Positions 55,248 to 63,995 of a stretch of 64,000 nucleotides of DNA are shown here, piece by piece. Made by a program: the position numbers and the translations under genes. A model generated the notes under the pieces. It made no database searches. It saw only the letters and a list, made by a program, of their open reading frames with translations, and had not been told where the DNA came from. How positions within the stretch are numbered: the first letter of the stretch is position 1; every line of letters begins with the position of its first letter. This DNA comes from Corynebacterium callunae DSM 20147 (lineage in GTDB: Bacteria > Actinomycetota > Actinomycetes > Mycobacteriales > Mycobacteriaceae): contig NC_020506.1 of NCBI RefSeq assembly GCF_000344785.1, forward strand, positions 1 through 64,000, read 5' to 3'.

Positions 55248-56405
55248 TTATTCAAAATCGAGGCGGAAGTGCTCGGGCTTTACCCAGCCCAACTTGGAGT
55301 AGAGCCAGCTAAAAAAGACTGAAAAGAAGATTGGGGCAATAATAAAGACCCCTACGACGATGGTGATGTTGCTAGTAGTCCAGCCCCAGCCTTCATAATT
55401 AAGTGCTGCGAGTGGACCAACGAGGCCAGAAATACCAAAACCAGCAGAAATCGGAGTGCCGGAGATTTTAAAGATTCCGCCGAGTGCTCCGAGGACTGCT
55501 GCTGTCGAGAGAATAGGCAAGAAGTTTAATGGCCGGCCCCAGACGTTTGCCATTTGCACCTTCGGTGATCCCAGTAGTGGAAGCAGTGATTTACCTGGTC
55601 CATTTGCTTTCCAGCCGGTGATACATAGGCCAAAACCAGCTGCGACAACACCTAGGTTGGCAGTGCCGGAGGAGACGCCGGTCATCATAATGGCGGTTGC
55701 TAAACCAACGGTGGAAACAGGGGAGACGATCATGACGCAGAACACCACTGAAAGCACGATGCCCATGACGATTGGTTGCAGATCGGTTGCACCGTTGACC
55801 AAGCTTCCGATCCAGGCCGTTAATTGTTTGACGATGGGGTAGGTGACAATCCAGCCGATTCCGCCTGCAATCACGACGGTAATTGTTGATAAGAACAAGA
55901 CGGTATATGAGCCGAGTCGGTGTCCGATGAGAAGGAGAAGACCAACGGCGATTGCGGCCGTGAGGCCGGAATTCAGTACGAGGCCTGTGCCTTTAACAAT
56001 GAATCCACCAGCTTCTTGGGGAGTTGCAACCCCTGAGCCCAAGACACTGGCCAGGCCCACGCATGCTGTTTGGATGGGACTCAGCTTGAACTGCAGGCCC
56101 ACCATGACACCGATCAGAATTGGCAGCATTGCCGAGGACAAGCTCACCATATTGATCAGGGTTTGGCCCTGAGGAAAGACCGGCAGCAAGGCGGTGAAAA
56201 TTTCACCAAGCAGGGCTTGAGGTACAAGTGCCACAACCACTGCAATGGAAATACCATTGAGCACGTTCATGGTGAATTTGCCGGCAGTGAGTTTTTCCTG
56301 CGGCTCATCTGGCCCGGTGGGTGAGACTGCTCGAATTGGCTCTGCGGATTCCGGACTGGTGGAAACCGGGGTATTGGCCGATTCATTATCAGTGGATATT
56401 GTCAT
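55248..56405 (-). CDS. PTS_EIIC_2-type membrane protein
   Basis: This 385-residue protein (from ATG at 56405, MTISTDNES) has about ten membrane segments and matches the PTS_EIIC_2 family, with LNGISIAVVVALVPQALLG and the TPQEAGGFIVKGTG and TGVSSGTANLGVV segments. The first 45 residues are hydrophilic. Such proteins resemble sugar phosphotransferase IIC domains but often lack IIA and IIB partners, as here, so they may act as plain transporters. ATG at 56429 is an alternative start. The 3' end lies just past the tRNA-Leu terminator. Confidence 0.82.
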   Translation of the reverse strand: MTISTDNESANTPVSTSPESAEPIRAVSPTGPDEPQEKLTAGKFTMNVLNGISIAVVVALVPQALLGEIFTALLPVFPQGQTLINMVSLSSAMLPILIGVMVGLQFKLSPIQTACVGLASVLGSGVATPQEAGGFIVKGTGLVLNSGLTAAIAVGLLLLIGHRLGSYTVLFLSTITVVIAGGIGWIVTYPIVKQLTAWIGSLVNGATDLQPIVMGIVLSVVFCVMIVSPVSTVGLATAIMMTGVSSGTANLGVVAAGFGLCITGWKANGPGKSLLPLLGSPKVQMANVWGRPLNFLPILSTAAVLGALGGIFKISGTPISAGFGISGLVGPLAALNYEGWGWTTSNITIVVGVFIIAPIFFSVFFSWLYSKLGWVKPEHFRLDFE

Positions 56406-56429
56406 ACAGATTAATTTAAGGCCCGCCAT

Positions 56430-56728
56430 GGGAAAATCACGGAATTAATTGCATACTACAAACCATAAGGCGATTAGAAAATATATCCATTATGGTATTT
56501 AAGTGGTGTGAATAATCCTGCGCGGCCGGCGTTGGGGCGTTGAATATTGAAGATTTGGGCACACGGTTCCGGGCCGTGACCTTCGTTCTTGAACTGTATG
56601 CACGCTGATTGCCTGTCTTGCGCGTCTCTTTTTTGCAATGTCTGCATATTCAGACAAGTAGCTAGATAAACTAAGCAGTGGGAATTAGTTCAGATTCCTG
56701 GTGCTAAACCTTCATAAAGGAAATACCC
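56430..56728. promoter_or_regulatory. Divergent promoter region between EIIC-like and VIT1-like genes
   Basis: A 299-base spacer. I see no gene, RNA or repeat. CATAAAGGAAAT holds the ribosome site for the VIT1-like gene. Confidence 0.4.
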
Positions 56729-57433
56729 ATGACTCTAAATTCAGAGCATTCTTTTGAACCCCACGCCGCCAGCCATCACGCACGCCTGAATTGGTTGCGC
56801 GCCGGAGTCCTCGGCGCAAATGACGGCATCGTCTCTATTGCGGCTTTGCTGCTGGGTGTTATTGCCACCGGCATGGGGGATGGGGCGATCTTACTTGCCG
56901 GTATTGCTTCCACCATTGCGGGTGCAGTGTCCATGGCTTTGGGTGAGTACGTTTCTGTTTCCGCACAGCGAGATTCTGAAAAGAGTCTGGTGGCTTTGGA
57001 GCGTCGCGAGCTTAAAGAACAACCGGAGGAAGAACATCAGGAATTGGTGGGCATCCTTTCCGGTTATGGAATTTCCAACGAGACTGCGGTTAAGGCTGCG
57101 CGTGAAATTGAAAAAAGCGATCCACTGGCAGCGCACCTGAAGCTGGAATTGGGTATGGATAGTGATGAACTCACCAGTCCTGTTGCAGCAGCGGTTTCCT
57201 CTGCAATTTCTTTCTTGGCGGGCGCCTTGCTGCCAATGCTGTCAGTATTCCTCGCACCAGATGGCACAAAGGCCATGGTGGTTACGATTGTCACCCTGCT
57301 TACCTTGGCTTTGACTGGTTATATTTCAGCCATGTTGTCTGGAACTTCTCGAGTGCGTTCTTGCCTGCGTCTGCTTATCGGCGGTGCTTTAGGTCTCGCG
57401 CTTACCTATGGTTTGGGTTCGCTTTTCAGTTAA
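56729..57433 (+). CDS. VIT1/CCC1-family iron or manganese transporter
   Basis: This 234-residue protein is of the VIT1/CCC1 (DUF125) family with five membrane segments. The N-terminal LRAGVLGANDGIVSIAALLLG motif (residues about 24-44) is diagnostic, and the central soluble part holds the Glu/His-rich RRELKEQPEEEHQELVGIL helices that bind metal. Homologs export or store iron or manganese to avoid toxicity. No regulator is adjacent, so control is unknown. It is a single gene with AAAGGA before the ATG. Confidence 0.9.
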   Translation: MTLNSEHSFEPHAASHHARLNWLRAGVLGANDGIVSIAALLLGVIATGMGDGAILLAGIASTIAGAVSMALGEYVSVSAQRDSEKSLVALERRELKEQPEEEHQELVGILSGYGISNETAVKAAREIEKSDPLAAHLKLELGMDSDELTSPVAAAVSSAISFLAGALLPMLSVFLAPDGTKAMVVTIVTLLTLALTGYISAMLSGTSRVRSCLRLLIGGALGLALTYGLGSLFS

Positions 57434-57593
57434 AGAGAACATGCTGGTCGGGTTTCCCCATCTTTTAGGTAGGAAATTATCCCTAGATTGCCAACTAATT
57501 TTTCTAAAATCTAAAAAGAATTTTTAGACCAGATGAGGCCTTCTTAATTGTTGAGACGGTAGGAGCTGGTTGCGCTTCCCGAAAGGCTCAACA

Positions 57594-58079
57594 ATGTTAG
57601 AGATCTTTGGTCTTCCTGCTCATATTCTTTTCCTGCACGCTGCAGTTGTACTTGCCCCAATTGCTGCCATTGTGGGCATAGTTTATGCGGTCCGCCCGCT
57701 ATGGCGCCGTGTAATTGAATGGCCAGCAGTGATTGTTACCTTCATTGCCACCATCGCTACGCTTTTAACCGCCAGTGCTGGTGAAGCCCTCGAGCATGCC
57801 ATGCCGCGCAATGAGCTTATCCGTGAGCACGCAGAACAAGGCGACCTTATGAAAATTGCAGCACTGCTTTTTGCGGCGTCGCTCTATGTATTGATTGCGC
57901 TTAATGGTCCATGGTTTGCTGCAAAACTGAAGTTCTTGGGTAAATTACAAGAAATGCGTTGGTTGCATGTTCTGTTTCAGGTACTGACTGTTATTGCTGG
58001 CATTTTTGTTATCTACCAGGTAATTGTTACCGGTAATACCGGTGCTGCAGCAGCGTGGTCGGATTGGCAGAATTCCTAA
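57594..58079 (+). CDS. DUF2231-like four-helix membrane protein
   Basis: The 161-residue protein has four membrane segments and the pattern LPAHILFLHAAVVLAPIAAI at the start, as in DUF2231 proteins with their paired conserved His. SAGEALEHAMPRN in the second helix pair is also typical. It may bind haem or copper, which is speculation. ATG at 57594 with AAAGG seven bases ahead is preferred to TTG at 57570. It precedes a TetR gene. Confidence 0.7.
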   Translation: MLEIFGLPAHILFLHAAVVLAPIAAIVGIVYAVRPLWRRVIEWPAVIVTFIATIATLLTASAGEALEHAMPRNELIREHAEQGDLMKIAALLFAASLYVLIALNGPWFAAKLKFLGKLQEMRWLHVLFQVLTVIAGIFVIYQVIVTGNTGAAAAWSDWQNS

Positions 58080-58154
58080 AAATTAAGATCTTTCCCTCCA
58101 GCGACTAAGCTTGAAACTGAGTTTAATCATATTTTTGTGATGGAGGGTTTAGTG

Positions 58155-58757
58155 ATGTCCGAGGATAAACCTCAATTAGGCCGTCGTGAGCGGAATAAGC
58201 AGGAAAAACTCGAGCGCATCACGGCCGCAGCAACTCAGCTTTTTGCCAAGCATGGGGTAGCAGATGTTACTACCCAGCAAATTGCGGAAGCTGCCGATAT
58301 CGGCACTGGAACCCTATTTCTTTATGCAAAAACTAAGGGTGAGCTGCTGCTGCTGGTGCAAAATAACAATTATGCAGCTGCTTTAGCTCGTGGTAAAAAA
58401 GCTGCTGCTCAAGAATCTTCCGTACTAGATGCAGTAATGGCGCTGGTTACCCCAGTGATCCAATGTAATCGAGTGCAGGAGTCTAATGGACGCACCTATT
58501 TACAAGAGATGGTTTTTGGCGATCCTAACGAACCACATCATGCTAAAGCTTTGGAAATTGTGGGGGAGACCGAGCAAGAAATTAAAGCCCTCATTATGCA
58601 ATATGCAGGCATCGAGGAAACTGAAGCTGCTGCATTAACGCAGGTGGTTTCGGCAACGATGTTTGTGACACTATCCTCGGCCTTAAATAAGGAGAAAGGC
58701 CCAACAGAGCTAATTGCAGAACTCCGTGGGCTTTTAAGTGTGATTTTTAAAGGTTAG
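58155..58757 (+). CDS. TetR-family transcriptional regulator
   Basis: The 200-residue protein has the TetR DNA-binding domain (about residues 10-60), with ITAAATQLFAKHGVADVTTQQIAEAADIGTGTLFLY. ATG at 58155 with GGAGGG seven bases ahead is chosen over GTG 58137. Its 3' end overlaps the convergent oxidoreductase gene by eleven bases. It likely controls the membrane protein upstream, itself or the oxidoreductase. The ligand is unknown. Confidence 0.88.
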   Translation: MSEDKPQLGRRERNKQEKLERITAAATQLFAKHGVADVTTQQIAEAADIGTGTLFLYAKTKGELLLLVQNNNYAAALARGKKAAAQESSVLDAVMALVTPVIQCNRVQESNGRTYLQEMVFGDPNEPHHAKALEIVGETEQEIKALIMQYAGIEETEAAALTQVVSATMFVTLSSALNKEKGPTELIAELRGLLSVIFKG

Positions 58758-59745
58758 AGCTAAAAACTGTCTTGCCGCGGACAGTGGAATTATCCAAGGA
58801 TTTGAGAGCTGCTGGTATCTGGGTAAAGGGAAGCGTTTCTCCGACCACGGGACGGATCAGGTTGTCGTCGATTAGCGTGGTTATTTTTTTAAGCTGTGCG
58901 CCGGAGGCGTGCATAAAGAGGAACTGGTAGCTCACACCTAACTGCTTGGCGCGACGTCGGGTTTTGAAGCTGAGGGCGGCGGTGGCGAGGCGCACAATGG
59001 GGTTGAGTCCGGCGTCTGCGGCAAATTCTGGGGTGGGAGGACCGGAGATTCCCACAGCAATGCCACCTTTGCGCAGGATATGCAGGGATTTGAGGAGGTT
59101 TTCGCCACCCAAAGTATCCAGTACCACGTCAAAATCAGAGAGTACGGTGGAGAAATCTTGGCTACGATAGTCGATGACTTCATCAGCGCCAAGTTCCAGT
59201 AAGAATTCCTTATTCTTGGCTGAGGCAGTGGTGGCCACATGAGCGCCAAGGTGCTTAGCTAGCTGGATGGCAAAATTTCCCACACCACCGGCACCTGCAT
59301 GAATGAGCACTTTGTGGCCGGGTTGGACATTGGCAATTTCTACTAGTGCTTGCCAGGCAGTCAGCGCCACTAGCGGCAAGGAAGCTGCTTCTGCCGTGGT
59401 GATTGAGGTAGGTGCGAGGGCGATATCATTTTCATTTACTGCAATACGCTCGGCAAAAGTACCAATGTGGAAATCGCGGGGGCGGCCATAAACTTTGTCA
59501 CCAACCTGAAAGTTTTGGACTTTAGAGCCAACGGAAAGCACTGTGCCGGCTAGGTCATGGCCTAAAATGAGTGGCATTTTATAGGGCAAAATAGCCTTAA
59601 ATTCGCCGGTGCGGATTCTCTCATCCAAGTGGTTGAGGCCAGCTGCTTCAATTGCGATCAGCACATCATGTTCGCCGATAGTGGGCTCTGGGACTTCTTG
59701 TTCTTCAACCTCTGCTTGGTATTTACTGAGGACAAATGCGCGCAT
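58747..59745 (-). CDS. Quinone-oxidoreductase-like medium-chain dehydrogenase
   Basis: This 332-residue NADPH-dependent oxidoreductase of the QOR/zinc-less MDR type begins MRAFVLSKYQAE at 59745, with CAGGAG eight bases upstream. The nucleotide-binding motif is HAGAGGVGNFAIQLAKHLGA (about residues 145-165). The structural-zinc Cys cluster is missing, so it reduces quinones or enones without zinc. It is divergent from a CsoR-family regulator, which may control it. Confidence 0.88.
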   Translation of the reverse strand: MRAFVLSKYQAEVEEQEVPEPTIGEHDVLIAIEAAGLNHLDERIRTGEFKAILPYKMPLILGHDLAGTVLSVGSKVQNFQVGDKVYGRPRDFHIGTFAERIAVNENDIALAPTSITTAEAASLPLVALTAWQALVEIANVQPGHKVLIHAGAGGVGNFAIQLAKHLGAHVATTASAKNKEFLLELGADEVIDYRSQDFSTVLSDFDVVLDTLGGENLLKSLHILRKGGIAVGISGPPTPEFAADAGLNPIVRLATAALSFKTRRRAKQLGVSYQFLFMHASGAQLKKITTLIDDNLIRPVVGETLPFTQIPAALKSLDNSTVRGKTVFSSNL

Positions 59746-59839
59746 AAGGGGTACTCCTGAATTTATGTGAGTGTAATCAATTCTGAGTTTACTCATATTT
59801 TCCCCTTGGAGAAACAGGGTTTCAGGAATAAGAAACTAT

Positions 59840-59869
59840 CCCAAATGCCCATGGGGGTATATGGTGGGA
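59840..59869. promoter_or_regulatory. Candidate CsoR/CstR-type operator
   Basis: ATGCCCATGGGGGTATAT lies in the promoter of the CsoR-family gene. Paired C-tract and G-tract half-sites with an AT flank are the operator form of this regulator family. Arms are imperfect. Confidence 0.5.
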
Positions 59870-59891
59870 AGATCAAATAAAGGAGAATTTC

Positions 59892-60149
59892 ATGCAACTT
59901 GATCCCGACGAGCTCAAGCCAGCACTTAATCGCCTCAAGCGTGCACAGGGCCAACTTTCCGCTGTGGTGCGCATGTTGGAGGAAGGACGCGAATGCAAAG
60001 ACGTGGTCACCCAACTTTCAGCAGTGACTAAAGCACTTGATCGCGCTGGTTTTGCCATTATTGCCGCAGGCCTTGAACAGTGCTTGGCGGATCCAAATGG
60101 CGAAATGGATAAAAAAGAGATGGAAAAGCTTTTCCTGACCCTCGCTTAG
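59892..60149 (+). CDS. CsoR/CstR-family metal- or persulfide-sensing repressor
   Basis: The 85-residue all-helical protein of the DUF156 family has LNRLKRAQGQLSAVVRMLEEG and ALDRAGFAIIA. Copper-sensing CsoR uses Cys36, His61 and Cys65. The matching positions here are C35, G60 and C64, so the His is lost and both Cys remain. This pattern fits CstR-like persulfide sensors better than copper sensors. GGAG precedes the ATG at 59892. It is divergent from the quinone oxidoreductase. Confidence 0.85.
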   Translation: MQLDPDELKPALNRLKRAQGQLSAVVRMLEEGRECKDVVTQLSAVTKALDRAGFAIIAAGLEQCLADPNGEMDKKEMEKLFLTLA

Positions 60150-60225
60150 GAAAAATACAGGACTAAATAATACCTGAGCTTTAGGTCTCTCATGCGATAG
60201 TAACCTTTCGGATAGTATCGTCGCT

Positions 60226-61233
60226 ATGAATTTAGCTGAGATCTCCGCAGTGGCCGGGATAAATGCCACCATCGGCCATACTCCTTTGGTAAGGCTCGAC
60301 CGCCTCAGCACACGCCCAGATATTCATATCTGGGCCAAACTTGAGGAATTTAATCCCGGTCGCAGCACTAAGGATCGCACCGCTGCAGCCCTGGTTAAAG
60401 CAGGAATTGCCGATGGCACCTTGAGTGCCGGAGTCAGCGTGATTGAATCCAGCTCGGGAAACCTCGGCATGGCTTTAGCACGGGAATGCCTTCTGCATGG
60501 TTGGCCTTTTCATTGTGTGGTGGATCCACGTGCCAATCCGCGGGCACTAGCCATTATGAAAGCCTTTGGCGCCATTGTGCACCTGGTGGAGCGGCCTGAT
60601 TCTGAAACCGGTGATTGGCTAATTGCGCGCCGGGCACTTGTGCACACGCTTCTTAAAGAAATCCCCAATTCAATTTCGCTGGATCAATATTCCAATAAGG
60701 CTGCTTTTGATGCCCATGCTGAAGGCACCATGAGCGAAATCCTCCACGATCTTCCTAACACTCCGGATGTTTTGATGGTTGCTATGAGTACCACTGGCAC
60801 AATCGGCGGTTGTATAAAAAAGCTGCATGAGGTGGGCGCTGCAACCCACGTAATCGGAGTGGATGCCCAAGGCTCAGTCCTTTTTGGTGGCGCCCGAGGC
60901 GTTCGTACCCTGCCGGGATTTGGGGCAGGTGTGGTGCCGGAATTAGCTACTTCTGTCCATCCTGATGAGGTTGTGCGGGTTTGCGATATTGATGCCGTTG
61001 CCGGTGCGCGGATCTTGGTAAAAAGAGAGGGAATTTTAGCAGGAGCCTCTGGCGGTGCGGTGGTTGCTGCATTGTTGCCCAAAATTAAGGATCTACCTGC
61101 AGGTTCAGAGGTTGTTATTATCCTCCATGATGCTGGTGCTGCTTATGTGGACACTATTTTTGATGATGCTTGGGTGTTAGAAAACCTCGGCGTGAGGGCC
61201 CTTGAACTTGAACAGAAAATGGCGCAGCTATGA
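60226..61233 (+). CDS. sbnA: SbnA-like PLP synthase (2,3-diaminopropionate pathway type)
   Basis: This fold-type II PLP enzyme is related to cysteine synthase. In staphylococci SbnA joins O-phosphoserine and glutamate to give N-(1-amino-1-carboxy-2-ethyl)-glutamate, the precursor of 2,3-diaminopropionate. The 335-residue protein has the PLP lysine in NPGRSTKDRTA (about residue 49), the substrate loop SSSGNLGMA, and a glycine-rich phosphate-binding loop STTGTIGG. The stop overlaps the start of the fusion gene by four bases, so the two are coupled. The staphylococcal partner SbnB (ornithine-cyclodeaminase type) is not present here. Cysteine synthase or cystathionine-type activity is an alternative. 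Confidence 0.75.
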   Translation: MNLAEISAVAGINATIGHTPLVRLDRLSTRPDIHIWAKLEEFNPGRSTKDRTAAALVKAGIADGTLSAGVSVIESSSGNLGMALARECLLHGWPFHCVVDPRANPRALAIMKAFGAIVHLVERPDSETGDWLIARRALVHTLLKEIPNSISLDQYSNKAAFDAHAEGTMSEILHDLPNTPDVLMVAMSTTGTIGGCIKKLHEVGAATHVIGVDAQGSVLFGGARGVRTLPGFGAGVVPELATSVHPDEVVRVCDIDAVAGARILVKREGILAGASGGAVVAALLPKIKDLPAGSEVVIILHDAGAAYVDTIFDDAWVLENLGVRALELEQKMAQL

Positions 61234-63995
61234 GTACGCCAATCACCGTCGCCATTATCGGTGCAGGTCCCAGGGGTTTGTGGGCTGCAGAAGAATTGTT
61301 ATTTCAAGCCAAAACCCATGGGGTAGCAGTCCATATTGATATGTGGGATCCCCAGGAAGTGGGAATTGGTGCAGCGTATAACCCAGCGCAACCGGATTAT
61401 TGGCGGCTAAATGTTAATGCCAGCCTCATTCGTAGTCGCACCACAACATTTAATCAGTGGCGCACAGATTCCAGTGACCCTTTTCCGCCACGCGCGTTGG
61501 TAGGCAAGTTTTTTCAGGCAACGTTTGTGGAATTACAAGAAAACCTCCCGCCGGGCTGCACCATCAAACACATTAAAAAGCGAGCGGACTCTTTGGAACA
61601 GGCCGGCGAGCTGTGGAACGTGGAGGGCAAGCTTTATCACGAGGTACTTCTAGCAACCGGCCATGCCCACAGCTGGGACGGCGCTTTGGAAAACGCACTG
61701 AAGGTGTATCCGCATGCTCAATTGGCACAGATTTCAGCTGGTCGGCGGGTTGCTGTCCGTGGTGCTGCCTTAACTTTTATTGATGCTGTTTTAGCGTTAA
61801 CTGAAGGGCGCGGTGGCTATTTTGATGAAGCAGGTTATCACCAAAGTGGAAAAGAACCGGCAAAAATTTATCCTTTCAGTCGCCGTGGCCAATTTATGGA
61901 GGTCAAACCAGATCCTGGGATTTTCACCATTAATCCCGAGATTATTAATCGATATGCAGCAAAAATTAAGATCGCCCGCGATATGGACGATTTTAAAGAA
62001 ATTTTAAGCAATTGCGCCTCGGACCTATTGGGTACAAATGACAAAAGTGCTGTTCAGGCCATTCTTGCGTGTCACGGCCAAGAGGATCCCGTCGCAAAGC
62101 TTCGTCTTTCCCTGCAGGTTGCGCGCGGCGAGGTACCCCCTGGCGCCGAGTGGGCGGTAGGGCAGGCGTGGCGCTCGCTTTATCCGGCAATTGTGCAGCG
62201 CACCTCTTATGGCGGGCGCGCCAGTTTAGCTGGATTTGCCCAGCTTGCAGCCCATCTAGAGAGCTTAGCTTTTGGGCCTCCGCCAGTTAATGCGCAAAAG
62301 ATTTTGGCGCTTATCGACGCCGGCATCGTCGATACCGCAGCCTTGTCACCGGCCGGCAGGCTGCCAGCAGTCGACGCCACAATCGATGCCGTATTGCCTC
62401 CACCAGGACTTAATTCCCCGCTCAGAAATAGCCCGATTGCCCAGCTTGCGGCCCATAATCCAGGGCAGTGGTTGGATGCTCAGGGCGGGGTGGTTGGCCT
62501 TAAACATGTGGCTGTAGTGGGCCGTGAAAGTGAAAATGTTGTTTTAGGTCCCGATACTTTATCGCGGACTCTCCATAATGTGATCCCGAGGTGGGCTGCA
62601 ACAGTGATCAAAAATTCTGCACCAAAAACCCTAGCAAATCCGCGCATGATGGCAATAGAGCCGTTGACCGCCAGGTTGGAGCCTTGGGCTATTGATTTAT
62701 TAGATGATAGGCAGCGCTGTCAAGAGATCGTGGCAGAGTTTGGCTCCCCGGCAAATGTGCTGCACCATGCGCCTTTATTAAGAAATTGTGCAGAATTGGT
62801 GGCTGCCGGTGCGGATGCTGGTGTGGAAACCAGAGTATTTTTTGCCCGCAAAGCCAATAAAGCTCTGACTTTTGTTGATGCCATTCGCGATGCCGGACAC
62901 GGTGTGGATGTGGCAAGTTTTAGGGAGCTGCAACAGGTGCTTAATCGTGGGGTTAAGGGTGAAAATATCATTCTCAGCGCCGCGATTAAACCAGATCCAT
63001 TGCTGGAACTTGCTCTCAAAAATGATGTACGGATTTCGGTGGATTCGGTTGCTGAGCTGCAGCGCATTAGGGAATTGGCTAGCCAACTTCAGCTCACAGC
63101 ATCAGTGGCACCACGTTTGGCCCCTAATCCTGCGCGTTTGCCCGCTACCCGTTTTGGCGAGCTCCTTGATGTGTGGATTGCTCAGCTGCCCTCATTGTCT
63201 AAGGCAATACAGCTGGTGGGAGTCCATTTTCATCTACACGGATATAGCGCTAACGATCGAAAAACTGCCCTCCAAGAAGCTTTTGTGCTTATCGACGCCG
63301 CGACCGCAGCGGGTCACCGCCCCAGTTTTATTGATATTGGCGGTGGGGTACCGATGAGTTATCTCGACGATGCTCAGCAATGGGAATCATTCCACGATTC
63401 TTTGCAGCAAATGAACGCAGGCCATAAGCAACCTTTTACTTGGAAGGGTGATCCTTTGGCGAACACCTATCCTTTCCATCAAACTCCTACCCGTGGAGCG
63501 TGGCTTGCAGAAGTTCTTGCAGGTACTGCACCTGAGTTTATTAAGCGCGGATTGCGGCTCCACGTGGAACCGGGACGTGCAGTTTTGGATGGTTGTGGCG
63601 TTATTTTGGCACGGGTGGCATTTCTAAAACACCGCAGTGATGGAGTTCCTTTGGTGGGTGTGGAGATGAACCGAACTCAGTGTCGCACCACCTCGGACGA
63701 TATTTTGCTAGATCCTATTTTGGTACCGCAGCCGGTCGATGCATGGCCGGGTGTGGGTACGCATTGGGAGCCAGGAGCTCGTGGCTTTTTGGTCGGCGCC
63801 TATTGCATTGAAGATGAGGTGATTATTAGGCGTGACATGGTCTTCCCGGAGGGAATTGCAGTAGGGGATATTATTGCCATTCCCAATACTGCGGGTTATT
63901 TCATGCACATTGTAGAAAGTGCTTCCCATCAGATTCCCTTGGCTAAAAATGTGGTGTGGGGTGCGGAACTTAGCGTTGATGATATCGATATTTAA
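61230..63995 (+). CDS. FAD/NAD(P)-binding plus type III PLP-decarboxylase fusion protein
   Basis: This 921-residue protein combines two enzymes. Residues about 1-440 form an FAD-NAD(P)-binding module with Rossmann motif IGAGPRG (residues 10-16) and GIGAAYNP...RLNVNA, a class seen near hydroxylases and opine-type oxidases. Residues about 480-921 are a fold-III decarboxylase of the Y4yA/SbnH/ornithine-DAP-decarboxylase type. It has the PLP lysine K541 in ARKAN, HLHGYS, EPGR (E780-R783), the Cys-containing loop YCIEDE (C859) and Y890. The start overlaps sbnA by four bases and the stop lies five bases from the window edge. Possible job: oxidative release and decarboxylation of a diamino-acid intermediate made by SbnA. 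This is inferred from domains. Confidence 0.8.
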   Translation: MSTPITVAIIGAGPRGLWAAEELLFQAKTHGVAVHIDMWDPQEVGIGAAYNPAQPDYWRLNVNASLIRSRTTTFNQWRTDSSDPFPPRALVGKFFQATFVELQENLPPGCTIKHIKKRADSLEQAGELWNVEGKLYHEVLLATGHAHSWDGALENALKVYPHAQLAQISAGRRVAVRGAALTFIDAVLALTEGRGGYFDEAGYHQSGKEPAKIYPFSRRGQFMEVKPDPGIFTINPEIINRYAAKIKIARDMDDFKEILSNCASDLLGTNDKSAVQAILACHGQEDPVAKLRLSLQVARGEVPPGAEWAVGQAWRSLYPAIVQRTSYGGRASLAGFAQLAAHLESLAFGPPPVNAQKILALIDAGIVDTAALSPAGRLPAVDATIDAVLPPPGLNSPLRNSPIAQLAAHNPGQWLDAQGGVVGLKHVAVVGRESENVVLGPDTLSRTLHNVIPRWAATVIKNSAPKTLANPRMMAIEPLTARLEPWAIDLLDDRQRCQEIVAEFGSPANVLHHAPLLRNCAELVAAGADAGVETRVFFARKANKALTFVDAIRDAGHGVDVASFRELQQVLNRGVKGENIILSAAIKPDPLLELALKNDVRISVDSVAELQRIRELASQLQLTASVAPRLAPNPARLPATRFGELLDVWIAQLPSLSKAIQLVGVHFHLHGYSANDRKTALQEAFVLIDAATAAGHRPSFIDIGGGVPMSYLDDAQQWESFHDSLQQMNAGHKQPFTWKGDPLANTYPFHQTPTRGAWLAEVLAGTAPEFIKRGLRLHVEPGRAVLDGCGVILARVAFLKHRSDGVPLVGVEMNRTQCRTTSDDILLDPILVPQPVDAWPGVGTHWEPGARGFLVGAYCIEDEVIIRRDMVFPEGIAVGDIIAIPNTAGYFMHIVESASHQIPLAKNVVWGAELSVDDIDI

